From Aspidiotus rigidus (taxonomy: Eukaryota; Arthropoda; Insecta; Hemiptera; Diaspididae), in assembly GCA_035079385.1 (NCBI GenBank), contig JAVHKY010000004.1, forward strand, positions 22,433,001 through 22,497,000: 64,000 bases of DNA. Reading direction: 5' to 3'. How positions within the stretch are numbered: position 1 is the first letter of the stretch; each line of letters begins with the position of its first letter. Below are positions 55,646 to 64,000 of the stretch, one piece after another. The notes beneath the pieces were generated by a model. It was given only the letters and a program-made list of their open reading frames with translations. It did no database searches and was not told the origin of the DNA. The position numbers were made by a program, and so were the translations under genes.

Positions 55646-55967
55646 TGCAATGTTGTACTATCGCTGAAAGGGGCGTCGTTGTTCAGCAAAAACGAAGCAC
55701 CGCTGTCGTAGAATAAATCGTCGTCTTCATCTTCGTCCATGTCGTCGTCATCGTCATCATCATCGTCGTCATCATCGTCATCGTCGTTTGTGTTGTCATT
55801 GACGATCGACGCCTTTTTCTTCGCTTCTTCGGCCAGATACCGCGATTTCGACATTATGATATCGCCGTTCTTGTGTAATTCTTTCTTGCTGACGCACACT
55901 GCCGTGTACAAATTCTCCAGCAGACATAATTCCTTCTTTTTGCACTCCAACGGACCGCATAAATCAC
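55646..55967 (-). CDS. Cow: Cow/testican-like gene, most upstream recognised exon
   Basis: Acceptor GATTTTCTTCTAG, donor GTAAGTACAATCC. It encodes DLCGPLECKKKELCLLENLY, TAVCVSKKELHKNGD, which matches the N-terminal Cys-rich segment of testicans, then a tract of about fifteen consecutive Asp, MDEDEDDD, and FYDSGASFLLNNDAP. The Ser-Gly beside acidic residues (YDSG) is a possible glycosaminoglycan site. The exon begins with two bases of a split codon, so at least one earlier exon, expected to carry the signal peptide, exists. The eight exons together give about 507 residues, in the range of testicans. Secreted, probably matrix or cell-surface; the Drosophila relative binds Wingless. Confidence 0.9.
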
Positions 55968-56589
55968 CTAGAAGAAAATCGACCAAAGTTTTTCAATTAG
56001 TTTACACCAGGAACCTGAATTCGATGTATCTGACGATAGTAATTAGGCGCCTCGGCACCCTCAAAATACGCATACCTATAGTTTAATTTATGCAGCTAGA
56101 ATCATACAGGATTGGGGGGAGGCGACTTTCTATAGATGCGTTAAAAGAATTTCCAATCAGTTTTTAGAACATCAGGAATTATTTTTACAGACATACTGGT
56201 GTTATACTAGGCCAAGAATGAGGGCGAATAAGTGGAGTGAGTGAGCCTGTGAGTTACTTAGCCTATCAAACAGAATACTAGGTCTATACTTAGCTGAGGA
56301 ATACTAATGAAGGGACTACGACGTCATCATGACCGATGTAGACGTATCAAAAGTCGATATGATTGGTACAAGCGACTCAATATGATCGTTTAACTCAATG
56401 TATTGATATCAAAGTGTCGGGACGAGAATATAAAATGCTGCGCTACGTGTGTCTAGAGGAGACCCGTTAGCTTCCGTGTCACGAATTTCTTTTACAGGAG
56501 CATCGATTTTCCGAAAAATATTTCTGAAGATCCCTATAACACAATTATACTCAAACAAAGAATCCTCTCACGCTGTCAACTCTCGTATC

Positions 56590-56708
56590 AATGAAGTCTC
56601 ACGTTATATTCATCTGGATCCTAAGCCATATCGATATGAAGCAGTCGATCGAGCAGCAAAACAAACCACCTCCTACGACAATGAGACTGCAAAGGACACT
56701 ATAGCCAA
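56590..56708 (+). repeat. Dispersed repeat split by PLE-C
   Basis: CATCTGGATCCTAAGCCATA ... GCAGCAAAACAAACCACC, GAGACTGCAAAGGACACTAT, continuing after PLE-C at 59280 with CTCATCTGACAAACGTGGCA. An unsplit version lies at 62295-62460, giving the empty site. Its nature is unknown; perhaps an older PLE terminal segment. Confidence 0.7.
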
Positions 56709-56746
56709 TAGAATTGACACGGTCCAAAACATTACGGCTCGACATA

Positions 56747-58840
56747 ATGACAGAATACTCAAAGAGTAGAGTAAACGAAAAACCAATTACAAATACCGCA
56801 GATATAAAGAAGAAGATGGGAGATCTTTCGGTTAACAAACCATCATCGGGCAAAGTTAGAACGCCACTGACCCAGATACGACTCATAAAACAGAATACCA
56901 ACGAGATCAGGATTGAACGAGCGAACCCTCGCGAGGTGACTCAAAGGCTTTCTGGTTTGCTTCCGCCAGGTGAGTTCGATCGGTTTATTCGGAAGGTTAA
57001 TGAGGATTGCTGGCATTTTGAGGTTGAGCTCAAAGCCAAAAAAGAAAAGAAAATTTCCTCCCTTTTGAACTCCAAGGCTATTGCCCTCAAAAATATTTGT
57101 GCTAATAATGGTGTCGTTCAAAATTTCCAGCCCCGCATTATTAATTACACCCAGACGCAATTCTCGCAAGATGAAACGTATTTGTTGGAGAAGGGTCTAA
57201 AATTTGGCCTACCTCCCCTTCCTAAAGATGAAACTCTTGCGAATGTCGTTGCAGACCTGACCATAAAAATTGGTCCCGGCGTGAATATTCAATCAGCTTG
57301 CGCTGAACTAGTCCGCGACACCCCCCTCCCTCGTATAAACAATTACGCATGTGAGGTGATAGATAATCTGAGGAGGAAGGTCAGGGACCAGGGGTTAATT
57401 CTTACTAAAGCCGACAAGGGTAACGTGATCGTAGTCCTGGAGAAATCCTCCCACGTTTCCAAGGTTCAGGAAGTTCTCACTCAATGTGGAGCTATTGAAA
57501 ATAGCTCTTTTAACTTTCCTAACTACGTCAAAGAGGTTAGGAAGGTTGTGAACGGGAGTGAGTTTATCATAAAAAGTTCTTCGCTCAAAAAAGCCCTGCT
57601 TGTACCTAACCCTGTTCCTCCCCTCCTCTATGGGTTGCCGAAAGTTCACAAGATGAATACTCCTATGCGGCCTGTCGTCTCCTACGCCTCCTCCCCTGCC
57701 TATTTTCTGGCCAAGTTCTTGGATCGTTGGTTCAAGTCTCGAATCGAGTACGAGTCCCCCTATTCCGTTAAAAATTCGGTTTCTCTGGCCGGGAGGCTCA
57801 AAAATGTTACCTTGCCTCCGGGTACTAGCCTCTGCTCATTTGATGTAGCCGGCCTCTTTCCCAACATACCAAAGGCCCATACTATGCAGTATATGGGTGA
57901 CCTACTTGTACAGTTCAACATTCCTCATAACGAGATAGAGGAATTTTTTGGCCTCCTTAATACGTGCTGGTCCCCTAACTTCTGTAAGTTCAATGGGAAA
58001 TTTTACGAGTTTCCTGAGGAGGTAGGGATCCCCATCGGCTCTCCTTTGGGCTCTCTCGTTTCGGAGATATTTATGACCAGATTTGAGGTTGACTTGTTTT
58101 CCTCTGGCCAAGTGCTACTGAGTCACATCCACTACTGGCACCGATATGTGGACGATATATTATGTGCGTGGACCGGTCCTCAAGAGCACCTTGGTGAGTT
58201 TCTTCAGTATCTGAATAAAATGTATCCCTCCATAAAATTTACCACAGAAATTGGAGGTTCTTCTATAAACTTTCTGGATCTCACTATCTCTGATAGAGAT
58301 GGGGACCATGAATTTGCGATATTCAGGAAGGATACTTCGACCGATACAGTTGTCCACGGATCGTCCTTCTGTCCATTTTCTCATAAGATCGCTGCTTTCA
58401 ATAGTTATATTCATCGACTGACTAACATTCCGCTAAGTCAACCAGCTTTCCAAAAGGAGCTGGCGACCATTAAGCACTTGGCCGCTCTGAATGAGGTCAA
58501 CTTGGACATTGGCCGTATGGTCCGTAAAAAACTTACGAGGAAGGGCCTTGATTCTACCACTTCCCTCCCCCGCGATCTGAGTGGTAATAATAATAAGAGA
58601 TTACGTTGGATCAGGCTCCCGTTTTTGGGCGAGTTTTCATCCAAGCTGACTCGTGTCCTCCGCCCCTTTGGCTTCAGGCCTGCTTTTTATAACCTCACTA
58701 CTGTGAAGGGTTTGTTTGTTAGGCTAAAGGACCCCATCCCGCGGGGGGAGAGGAGCGGGGTGTACAAATTGGAGTGCAAGGATTGTATACATAGGCGAGA
58801 CGGGTCGCCAGCATGGAATTCGAGTAGAGGAGCACCTTAA
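56747..58840 (+). CDS. PLE-C reverse transcriptase ORF (frame lost in the GIY-YIG domain)
   Basis: First ATG at 56747 gives ~697 residues. Order: basic N-terminal region, [93 protein letters not shown], the catalytic RYVDDILCAWTG, and SINFLDLTI. This is the Penelope RT, telomerase-like in type. After SGVYKLECKDC the frame shifts: eight bases present in relatives (GGAGGCTT region) are missing, destroying the GFYIG part of GIY-YIG, and translation ends 17 residues later. The remaining endonuclease continues in another frame to 59105. Confidence 0.92.
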   Translation: MTEYSKSRVNEKPITNTADIKKKMGDLSVNKPSSGKVRTPLTQIRLIKQNTNEIRIERANPREVTQRLSGLLPPGEFDRFIRKVNEDCWHFEVELKAKKEKKISSLLNSKAIALKNICANNGVVQNFQPRIINYTQTQFSQDETYLLEKGLKFGLPPLPKDETLANVVADLTIKIGPGVNIQSACAELVRDTPLPRINNYACEVIDNLRRKVRDQGLILTKADKGNVIVVLEKSSHVSKVQEVLTQCGAIENSSFNFPNYVKEVRKVVNGSEFIIKSSSLKKALLVPNPVPPLLYGLPKVHKMNTPMRPVVSYASSPAYFLAKFLDRWFKSRIEYESPYSVKNSVSLAGRLKNVTLPPGTSLCSFDVAGLFPNIPKAHTMQYMGDLLVQFNIPHNEIEEFFGLLNTCWSPNFCKFNGKFYEFPEEVGIPIGSPLGSLVSEIFMTRFEVDLFSSGQVLLSHIHYWHRYVDDILCAWTGPQEHLGEFLQYLNKMYPSIKFTTEIGGSSINFLDLTISDRDGDHEFAIFRKDTSTDTVVHGSSFCPFSHKIAAFNSYIHRLTNIPLSQPAFQKELATIKHLAALNEVNLDIGRMVRKKLTRKGLDSTTSLPRDLSGNNNKRLRWIRLPFLGEFSSKLTRVLRPFGFRPAFYNLTTVKGLFVRLKDPIPRGERSGVYKLECKDCIHRRDGSPAWNSSRGAP
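56808..56856 (-). ncRNA. Hammerhead-like motif in the 5' terminal repeat of PLE-C
   Basis: Minus strand: CCGATGA (U4 to C relative to CUGAUGA), GGTT-loop-AACC helix II, GAAA, palindrome AGATCT and C. The mirror copy in the 3' terminal repeat is at 59157-59203 on the plus strand. The core change would probably weaken cleavage. Confidence 0.5.
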
Positions 58841-59105
58841 GGCCTGGAAGAAAGGTAATTTGGGTGATTCGGCCTTTGCGGACCACCTTATCTCCAGTGG
58901 TCATAGTTTCAAAGAAGGTTCGGCTACCCTTCTCCACAAGGAGAATTCTTACTTCAAGCGCGTTGCGTTGGAAAATATCGAAATAGTGCGTCATCTGAAC
59001 AGTGACGATATTACCGTACTCAACAGGTATTTTCCCGACGAAGGTTTAGTTGAATTGGTCTACGAGTTTGAGTCACCTCGCGAGGGCTCGCTCGTTCAAT
59101 CCTGA
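58795..59105 (+). pseudogene. PLE-C GIY-YIG endonuclease remainder, +frame after deletion
   Basis: Reads YIGETGRQHGIRVEEHLKAW, KKGNLGDSAFADHLISSGHS, LHKENSYFKRVALENIEIVR and ends EFESPREGSLVQS. It contains the conserved Arg and Glu regions of the nuclease but is separated from the RT frame by an 8-bp deletion, so no complete polyprotein is made. Confidence 0.85.
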
Positions 59106-59156
59106 TCTCGTTGGTATTCTGTTTTATGAGTCGTATCTGGGTCAGTGACGTTCTAA

Positions 59157-59203
59157 CTTTGCCCGATGATGGTTTGTTAACCGAAAGATCTCGCATCTTC
59201 TCC
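59157..59203 (+). ncRNA. Hammerhead-like motif in the 3' terminal repeat of PLE-C
   Basis: CCGATGA at 59163-59169, GGTT-TGTT-AACC, GAAA, AGATCT, C at 59192. Same elements and the same C4 change as the 5' copy. Helix III is a perfect 6-base palindrome that could pair only between two RNA copies. Confidence 0.5.
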
Positions 59204-59334
59204 TTTATATCTGCGGTCTTTGTAATTGGTTTTTCGTTTACTCTACTCCTTGAGTATTCTGTCATAACACTATAGCCAACTCATCTGACAAACGTGGCAT
59301 TGACAATGGGCAAATCAATTTTTAACAAAATACA

Positions 59335-60000
59335 GGCCATCTTCCGGAATGTACGAGTTGAGTACAGTGATACCGTCGGTCTTGAGATGACGCATTATCT
59401 CTATATGCTCGAGGGCGATACGTTTACGGTCGTTCTCCTTATGGAGGAGCTTCTCCGGTCTCTCACGGAAGCTGTAGCCGCTGTTTATCAGATGATCAGC
59501 AAAAGCTAACTCCCCTAAGTATCCCTTATTCCAAGACTTCAGGTGCTCAGCTACTCGGACTTCATTTGGCGGCTGGTCTCACCAATATAAAAGCCTCCAC
59601 AATCCCTACATTCCAACTTATAAACACCACTCCTCTCATCAACGGGTATGGGGTCCTTCAGCCTCACAAACAACCCTCAAACTGTGGTAGGGTTGTAAAA
59701 CGCGGGTCTGAAGCCAAACGGGCGAAGCGGCCGACCCAATTGGAGAGAGAACTTCCCCAGGTAAGGGAGACTGAATCAACGCATACGACGATCGCGGATC
59801 GTGTCTCGGGGTAGGTAGGTGGTGGAATCAAGAAGGCTCCTTGCAACTTTCCTCCGAACCGTCACGTCAACATCGACATTGACCCCATTCACTCTGGCCA
59901 GGTGTTTTATTGTGAGTAATTTTTTCTTGAAAGCAGCGTGACTCAAAGGAATACGAGTCAGTTTGTAAACTAGGCTATGAAAGCCAGTCATCTTTACCCT
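59335..60000 (-). pseudogene. PLE-A 3' fragment, minus strand
   Basis: Minus-strand pieces of the PLE-A C-terminal region in several frames: FHSLVYKLTRIPLSHAAFKK, LARVNGVNVDVDVTVRRKVA, then GIY-YIG remnants. Many frameshifts. It abuts the plus-strand PLE-A at about 60000, forming a head-to-head pair. Confidence 0.8.
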
Positions 60001-60022
60001 GGTCCATTCAAGACTCTCCAGT

Positions 60023-61869
60023 ATGCTCCTCTCCCTCGAGCTGGATTACTTTATGCATGACGTCAATGAAAAGTGTCGGAAGTTTGAGGTGAACTTGAAG
60101 GAGAAGAAAAATAGGAAGTTGTCCTCCCTAATAAATGATAACGTTGATGTGGTTGAGGAAGGGGTGAGTGACGGTGTTGTCGTTCAGAAATTCCATCCCC
60201 CATCATAAACAATAGTGAGGTTGTTTTTAATAGTGACGAAACAGCACTCCTTGAGAAAGGTTTGAAATTCAGTCTACCTCCCCACAAGAAGGATGAAACT
60301 TTGTCGAATGTTGTCGTGGATCTTGCTTCAAGATTGGCCCTGGTTTTAATACCCAGAAAGTCTGTGCTGAAATAGTCCGCAATAACCCCCTCCCTCTCAT
60401 GAGTAACAAATTGGGAGGAGTGATCCAAGGTTTAAAGAGGAAGATTTAATCGTCACTAAGGCTGACGAGGGTAATGCTGTTATGGTGATGGAGAAATCCG
60501 CTTATTCTTCTAAGGTCCACGAAGTGCTCCAGTAGTGTGGTGCTAAAGAGAGTGAGAATTTCAGCTTCCCTAAACATTTTAAAGAAGTTAGGCGTGTCAT
60601 CAACAAGTGCGAGGCTGTTATCAAGACTCCAGCCATGAAAAAAGCCCTTCTTGTTCCTAACCCTACACCCCCCTCCTTTACGAGCTGCCTAAACTGCATA
60701 AGAATAATACCACGATGCGACCTGTGGTTTCATTCATCATCTCCCCTCCCATCTACCTCCGTGCCAAATTCCTGGACCGTTGGTTCAAACATCGCATTGA
60801 TTTTGAATCTCCCCACTCGGTCTTGAATTCGGCCTCTTTAACTGACGTCCTGGAGGATGTAAGTCTTACCCCGGGAACGACCATCTGCTCGTTTGATGTT
60901 GTTGGTTTGTTCCCGAATATTCCTAAAGCTGCTCCTATCCAGCGTTTGGGTGAGCTACTTGTCAACGCCAACACTCCTCACAATGAGTTCGAAGAATTTT
61001 TTGATCTCTTGAATCTTTGCTGGTCCCCCAACTATTGTAAATTCGAAAGGAAATTTTTCTAGTTGCCTGATGAAGTAGGGGTCCCCATTGGATCACCTTT
61101 AGGCTCTCTCATCTCCGAAATTTTCATATCTAAGTTTGAACGTGACCTCTTTTCCTCGAACCAGGTGTTATTTAATCATATCTACTACTGCCACACGTAC
61201 GTTGATGACGTTCTATGCACCTGGACTGGTCCCCCAGATCTCCTTGGTGAGTTTCTAAGGTATCTCAATTCCTGGTACCCTTCCATAAAGTTTACTTTGG
61301 AAATAGGGGGATTTTCCATTAACTTTTTGGATTTATCGATCTCTATAGTAGACGGTTTCCATAAATATGGAATTTACAGGAGAGATCCTACGACCGATGT
61401 TTTAGACCACGGGGGTTCGTTCTGTCCTGTTGCTCATAAGATGGCTGCCTTTAATAGCCTAGTTCACAGACTGACTCGTATTCCTTTGGGTCAGTCGGCC
61501 TTCAAGAAAGAATTACTCACAATAAAACGTCTGGCCAGAGTGAATGGGGTCAATATCGATGTTGGCGTGATGGTTTGGAGGAAAGTTACGAGAAGCCTTC
61601 TTGATTCCACCATCTCCCACCCCCGAGACACGCCCCGCGATCGTCGTTTGCGATGGATCAGTCTTCCTTTCCTGGGGAAGTTCTCCCTCCAATTGGGTCG
61701 GGCCCTCTGCCCGTTTGGCTTCAGGCCCGCGTTTTACAACCCTACCACAGTCAACAATTTATTTGTGAGGTTGAAGGACTCCTACCCGTTGATGAGAGGT
61801 GTGGTGTTTATAAGTAGGAATGTCGGGATTGTGGAGGCTTTTATATCGGTGAGACCAGCCGCCAAATGA
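60023..61869 (+). pseudogene. PLE-A RT and endonuclease coding region, degraded
   Basis: Frames in order: LELDYFMHDVNEKCRKFEVN (60023-60208), [18 protein letters not shown] (60635), MRPVVSFIISPPIYLRAKFL and SFDVVGLFPNIPKAAPIQRL (60715-61062), then a TAG after KFERKFF, then GVPIGSPLGSLISEIFISKF, the catalytic TYVDDVLCTWTGPPDLLGEF and FGFRPAFYNPTTVNNLFVRL (61063-61869). The GIY-YIG signature GGFYIGETSRQMKVRVAEHL follows out of frame at about 61830-61895. Confidence 0.85.
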
Positions 61870-62179
61870 AGGTTAGAGTAGCCGAGCACCTGAATTCTTG
61901 GAATAAGGGACACTTAGGGGAGTTAGCTTTTGCTGATCATCTGATAAACAGCGGCCACAGCTTCCGCGAGGGATCGGAAAAGCTCCTCCATAAGGAGAAC
62001 TCCTACAGTAAACGCATTAGCATATAGGGATAATGCGTCATCTCAACACCGATGGCATTACTGTACTTAACTCGTACATTCCGGAAGATGGCCTGATTGA
62101 ACTGGTTTATGATTCACACCGCGATTTCTCGTTTGGGCAATCTTAATACCTTGTTCTTCTCTTCCGTTCGTCAGTTGCT

Positions 62180-62232
62180 TTCATTTCAGTCCTGAAGATG
62201 GTTTATTAACCGAAAGCGCTCGTCGTTTTAAT
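62180..62232 (+). ncRNA. Hammerhead-ribozyme-like motif of PLE-A (best preserved)
   Basis: CTGAAGA at 62192-62198 (CUGANGA core), T, GGTT-TATT-AACC helix II, GAAA at 62212-62215, palindrome AGCGCT (62215-62220), cleavage-site C at 62221. All invariant core bases are present. Helix III is a 3-bp palindrome, suited to dimer pairing. Helix I is short: only about 3 pairs next to the core. Confidence 0.62.
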
Positions 62233-62294
62233 TTTTCTGCGGTTTGTGGCATTTACTCTCCCTTCGGAGTATTCTTTCTTTAGCTTAGGAAGTT

Positions 62295-62465
62295 TCACGT
62301 CATATTTATCTGGATCCCAAGCCATGTTGTTATGAAGCAGTCGATCAAGCAGCAAAACAAACCACCGCCTACGACAATGAGACTGCAAAGGACACTATCG
62401 CCAACTCATCTGACGAACGTGGCATTGTCCATGGGCAAATAGATTCTTCAACAAAGTACTACAGA
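62295..62465 (+). repeat. Dispersed repeat, unsplit copy
   Basis: Same sequence as 56590-56708 joined to 59280-59330 (GGATCCCAAGCCATG, GCAGCAAAACAAACCACCGC, ACTATCGCCAACTCATCTGA, CGAACGTGGCATTG). It represents the pre-insertion form of the PLE-C target. Confidence 0.75.
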
Positions 62466-62469
62466 TTAG

Positions 62470-64000
62470 GCGAACCTCTCTCCTCCAATCTTCCTTCATT
62501 AAGAACTCGACGTACGAATAGGTAATCCTCTGCTACACATGCCATCTCTTCCCAATTCTCATAATTTCAGATTGAATTTCCGCTGAGTTCTACCTTTCAT
62601 CCCTCTCTCCAAGAAAATTTGTCAATTTTTTCTGGTGGTTTGGCAGTTGACCTTTTCTTCAGAGCATTTCTAACCCGGCTCGTGAATCGATTCTCTTGCC
62701 GCCAATACGCGTGGATATTTTTCAAGAACATCCCTCTTACAAAAGAACTTTAAGCCCAGTTCTTGCGTTCTGTGTCCACTCCATTTAGATAGTCTCAATC
62801 TTAAGTAAGGCAAATGACATAAAAAGAAACGTCAATTTTCTATCCCGGCACGCCGAAGAAAAGAAGGAATAAAAAAACCAAAATACTTTCACCGAACTCG
62901 AACGGAAACTCATCTACTCGAAGGTAAGTCTAACTCAACAGCACTCGAAATCGAGGATTATTATTCGAGCGCGAAATAATAACGTGGAAGATGATACACT
63001 ACGTTCGCATAATATTTTTCGCGTCGAAACGCCTATATATTCCTCTAGAAGAAAAAAAAAAAAAAAAATGTATAGTACTTAGCCGAGCTGGAATCTCGAA
63101 GGCACTCAGCAATAACAGGCAGCACAATAGGAATGAAAACGAACACAAAATAATAAAATAACGAACGATTGTAGTTCTACTCAGATAATGAAAAGCTCTT
63201 TGAACATCCAACGTAAGGTAATGCGACCTTCGAGTGAATCCAATTACTGCAGAATCGAGATTATTTTTTTGAATCGCGTCGTCATTTTGTTTCAGAGACT
63301 CTTTCTTTTTGTCGTTCTTTCAGCGTTCCATTATAAGTACATTACGCTGAAAGCAGAGGTGGGTACTCGCAGGAAACACTTTTTTTTTCGTGCAGAAAGA
63401 AGGAAAATGTAAGGGCACATTTTCGAGCTGTTCGATTTCGTTTTCAGATGAATTGGCCGCTCAAACAGAAAATTATCATCGACGAAATAAGAAATACGGC
63501 TTTCTTTCTCTCTTGCCTCGATGTCGGTACCAGTATTTTCCTTAATGGTCACGGAGATGACGAAAGGAAAACAAGATCGAATACGGTAAAACAGTACACT
63601 CTGAGCTCTAGCTTGCAAAATTCGATTTTCAATTCTTTTTCTCATCCCTTGTGAAACATTTGCCTATCGGACATCTCATCGATAGAATGTTATGAAAATT
63701 CAAACTCTACCCTACCATTGACCTCTTCTTTGCTTTGAATACCACCGCCCTCTCCTGAGCAAGGAGCTCGATTGCGGTGATATACGCCAAGAGCCTCTGT
63801 CGAATAACACACCTCTGCGCAACTCTTCATTAGATCTTTACCATCTCTCTCCTTCTATAGACTATCTTCATGAAGTCGGCTTATACTCCGTATAGGAGGA
63901 TCGATAATGCGGTGCTCGTCATGATCTTGCTTTTCTCGGCCCTCCTAGGTTTCTCATCAGGCGGGTTAGATAGGTCAATACCCTGTTAGCCTTTTCGTGG
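62470..64000. other. Unrecognised sequence, possible 5' intron or upstream region of the Cow-like gene
   Basis: No transposon ends or tandem arrays. A minus-strand frame at 62999-63211 has a strongly hydrophobic stretch (YFIILCSFSFLLCCLLLLSA) after a Met, which could be a signal-peptide exon, but no convincing donor site or homology supports it. Confidence 0.35.

Larger units (their letters stand above)
56709..59266 (+). mobile_element. PLE-C, nearly intact Penelope-like element with inverted terminal repeats
   Basis: The 13-bp sequence ACACTATAGCCAA flanks it at 56696-56708 and 59267-59279. The first ~195 bp (56750-56945, encoding MTEYSKSRVNEKPITN...) recur in reverse at 59068-59265, so both ends carry the same terminal repeat in opposite orientation. 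Only one frameshift breaks the ORF. The dispersed repeat it entered is unsplit at 62400. Confidence 0.88.
60001..62290 (+). mobile_element. PLE-A copy with complete 3' end, plus strand
   Basis: Starts near the N-terminal coding part (LELDYFMHDVNEKCRKFEVN) and runs to the terminal region after 62140. It contains RT, GIY-YIG and the best-preserved hammerhead-like motif. At least five frameshifts or stops make it inactive as a protein source. Confidence 0.85.

Noticed and set aside
55739..56086. Ser-rich plus-strand frame
   Set aside because: Antisense of the poly-Asp tract of the Cow-like exon.
56449..56769. Plus-strand frame of 106 codons upstream of PLE-C
   Set aside because: It spans the dispersed repeat, the target duplication and the PLE-C start in one frame; no motif, and the junction is transposon-made.
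62999..63211. Signal-peptide exon of the Cow-like gene
   Set aside because: Hydrophobic stretch is attractive, but no consensus donor with the required phase was found and poly-T (Phe) follows; kept only as a remark.

Overview
This is eukaryotic (arthropod, probably insect) nuclear DNA: AT-rich, gene-poor and packed with transposons and tandem repeats. The reason for calling it animal DNA is one large split gene on the minus strand. Eight coding exons between about 56.0 and 19.7 kb join in a consistent reading phase. They encode a testican/SPOCK-family secreted proteoglycan, the relative of Drosophila Carrier of Wingless (Cow): an N-terminal Cys-rich segment, an Asp-rich tract, a Kazal domain, a SPARC-like EF-hand calcium-binding domain, a thyroglobulin type-1 domain and an acidic tail. 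The first exon(s), with the signal peptide, are not identified and probably lie above 56 kb or outside the window. A second candidate gene, at 5.7-6.85 kb on the minus strand, is an intronless AAA-ATPase-like (PF09820-type) ORF with a bacterial-type core behind a eukaryote-style signal sequence. Transferred genes of this kind are known in mealybugs, so a scale insect/mealybug genome is my best guess, but this is an inference only.

Layout. 0-5 kb: Helentron-like non-autonomous elements with 45-bp minisatellites, an inverted repeat and a ~105-bp tandem repeat. 5.4-6.9 kb: the AAA-ATPase gene. 7.7-10.3 kb: a MITE and two short-period minisatellites. 11.69-17.29 kb: a recent but scrambled Ty3/Gypsy element bounded by plus-oriented LTR ends and a 4-bp target duplication, with its gag-pol inside inverted. 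17.3-19.7 kb: flank and probable 3' UTR of the Cow-like gene. 20-30.5 kb: the last intron, filled with Penelope-like element (PLE) pieces, AT-rich arrays and Helentron-like copies. 30.8-33.2 kb: a cluster of five exons. 33.7-35.6 kb: a nuclear mitochondrial insertion (12S rRNA plus ND1) in tandem. 38.2-39.7 kb: a ~140-bp satellite rich in TGACGTCA. 40.4-40.6 kb: the Kazal exon. 41.9-48 kb: a MITE and several PLE copies, some head to head. 48-55.6 kb: mostly unrecognised intron sequence plus a 45-bp minisatellite field. 55.65-55.97 kb: the most upstream recognised exon. 56.7-62.3 kb: a nearly intact PLE with inverted terminal repeats and a 13-bp target duplication, followed by another head-to-head PLE pair. 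62.3-64 kb: nothing recognised.

The most interesting signals are: (1) hammerhead-ribozyme-like motifs in three PLE lineages, each with a palindromic or near-palindromic minimal helix III; (2) the internally inverted Gypsy insertion; (3) a Helentron/INE-1-like family whose insertion between T residues without target duplication can be read from an empty paralogous site inside the window; (4) the signal-peptide-bearing AAA-ATPase; and (5) a 12S-ND1 mitochondrial insertion lacking 16S in both tandem copies. All calls come from reading the sequence; no database search was possible.
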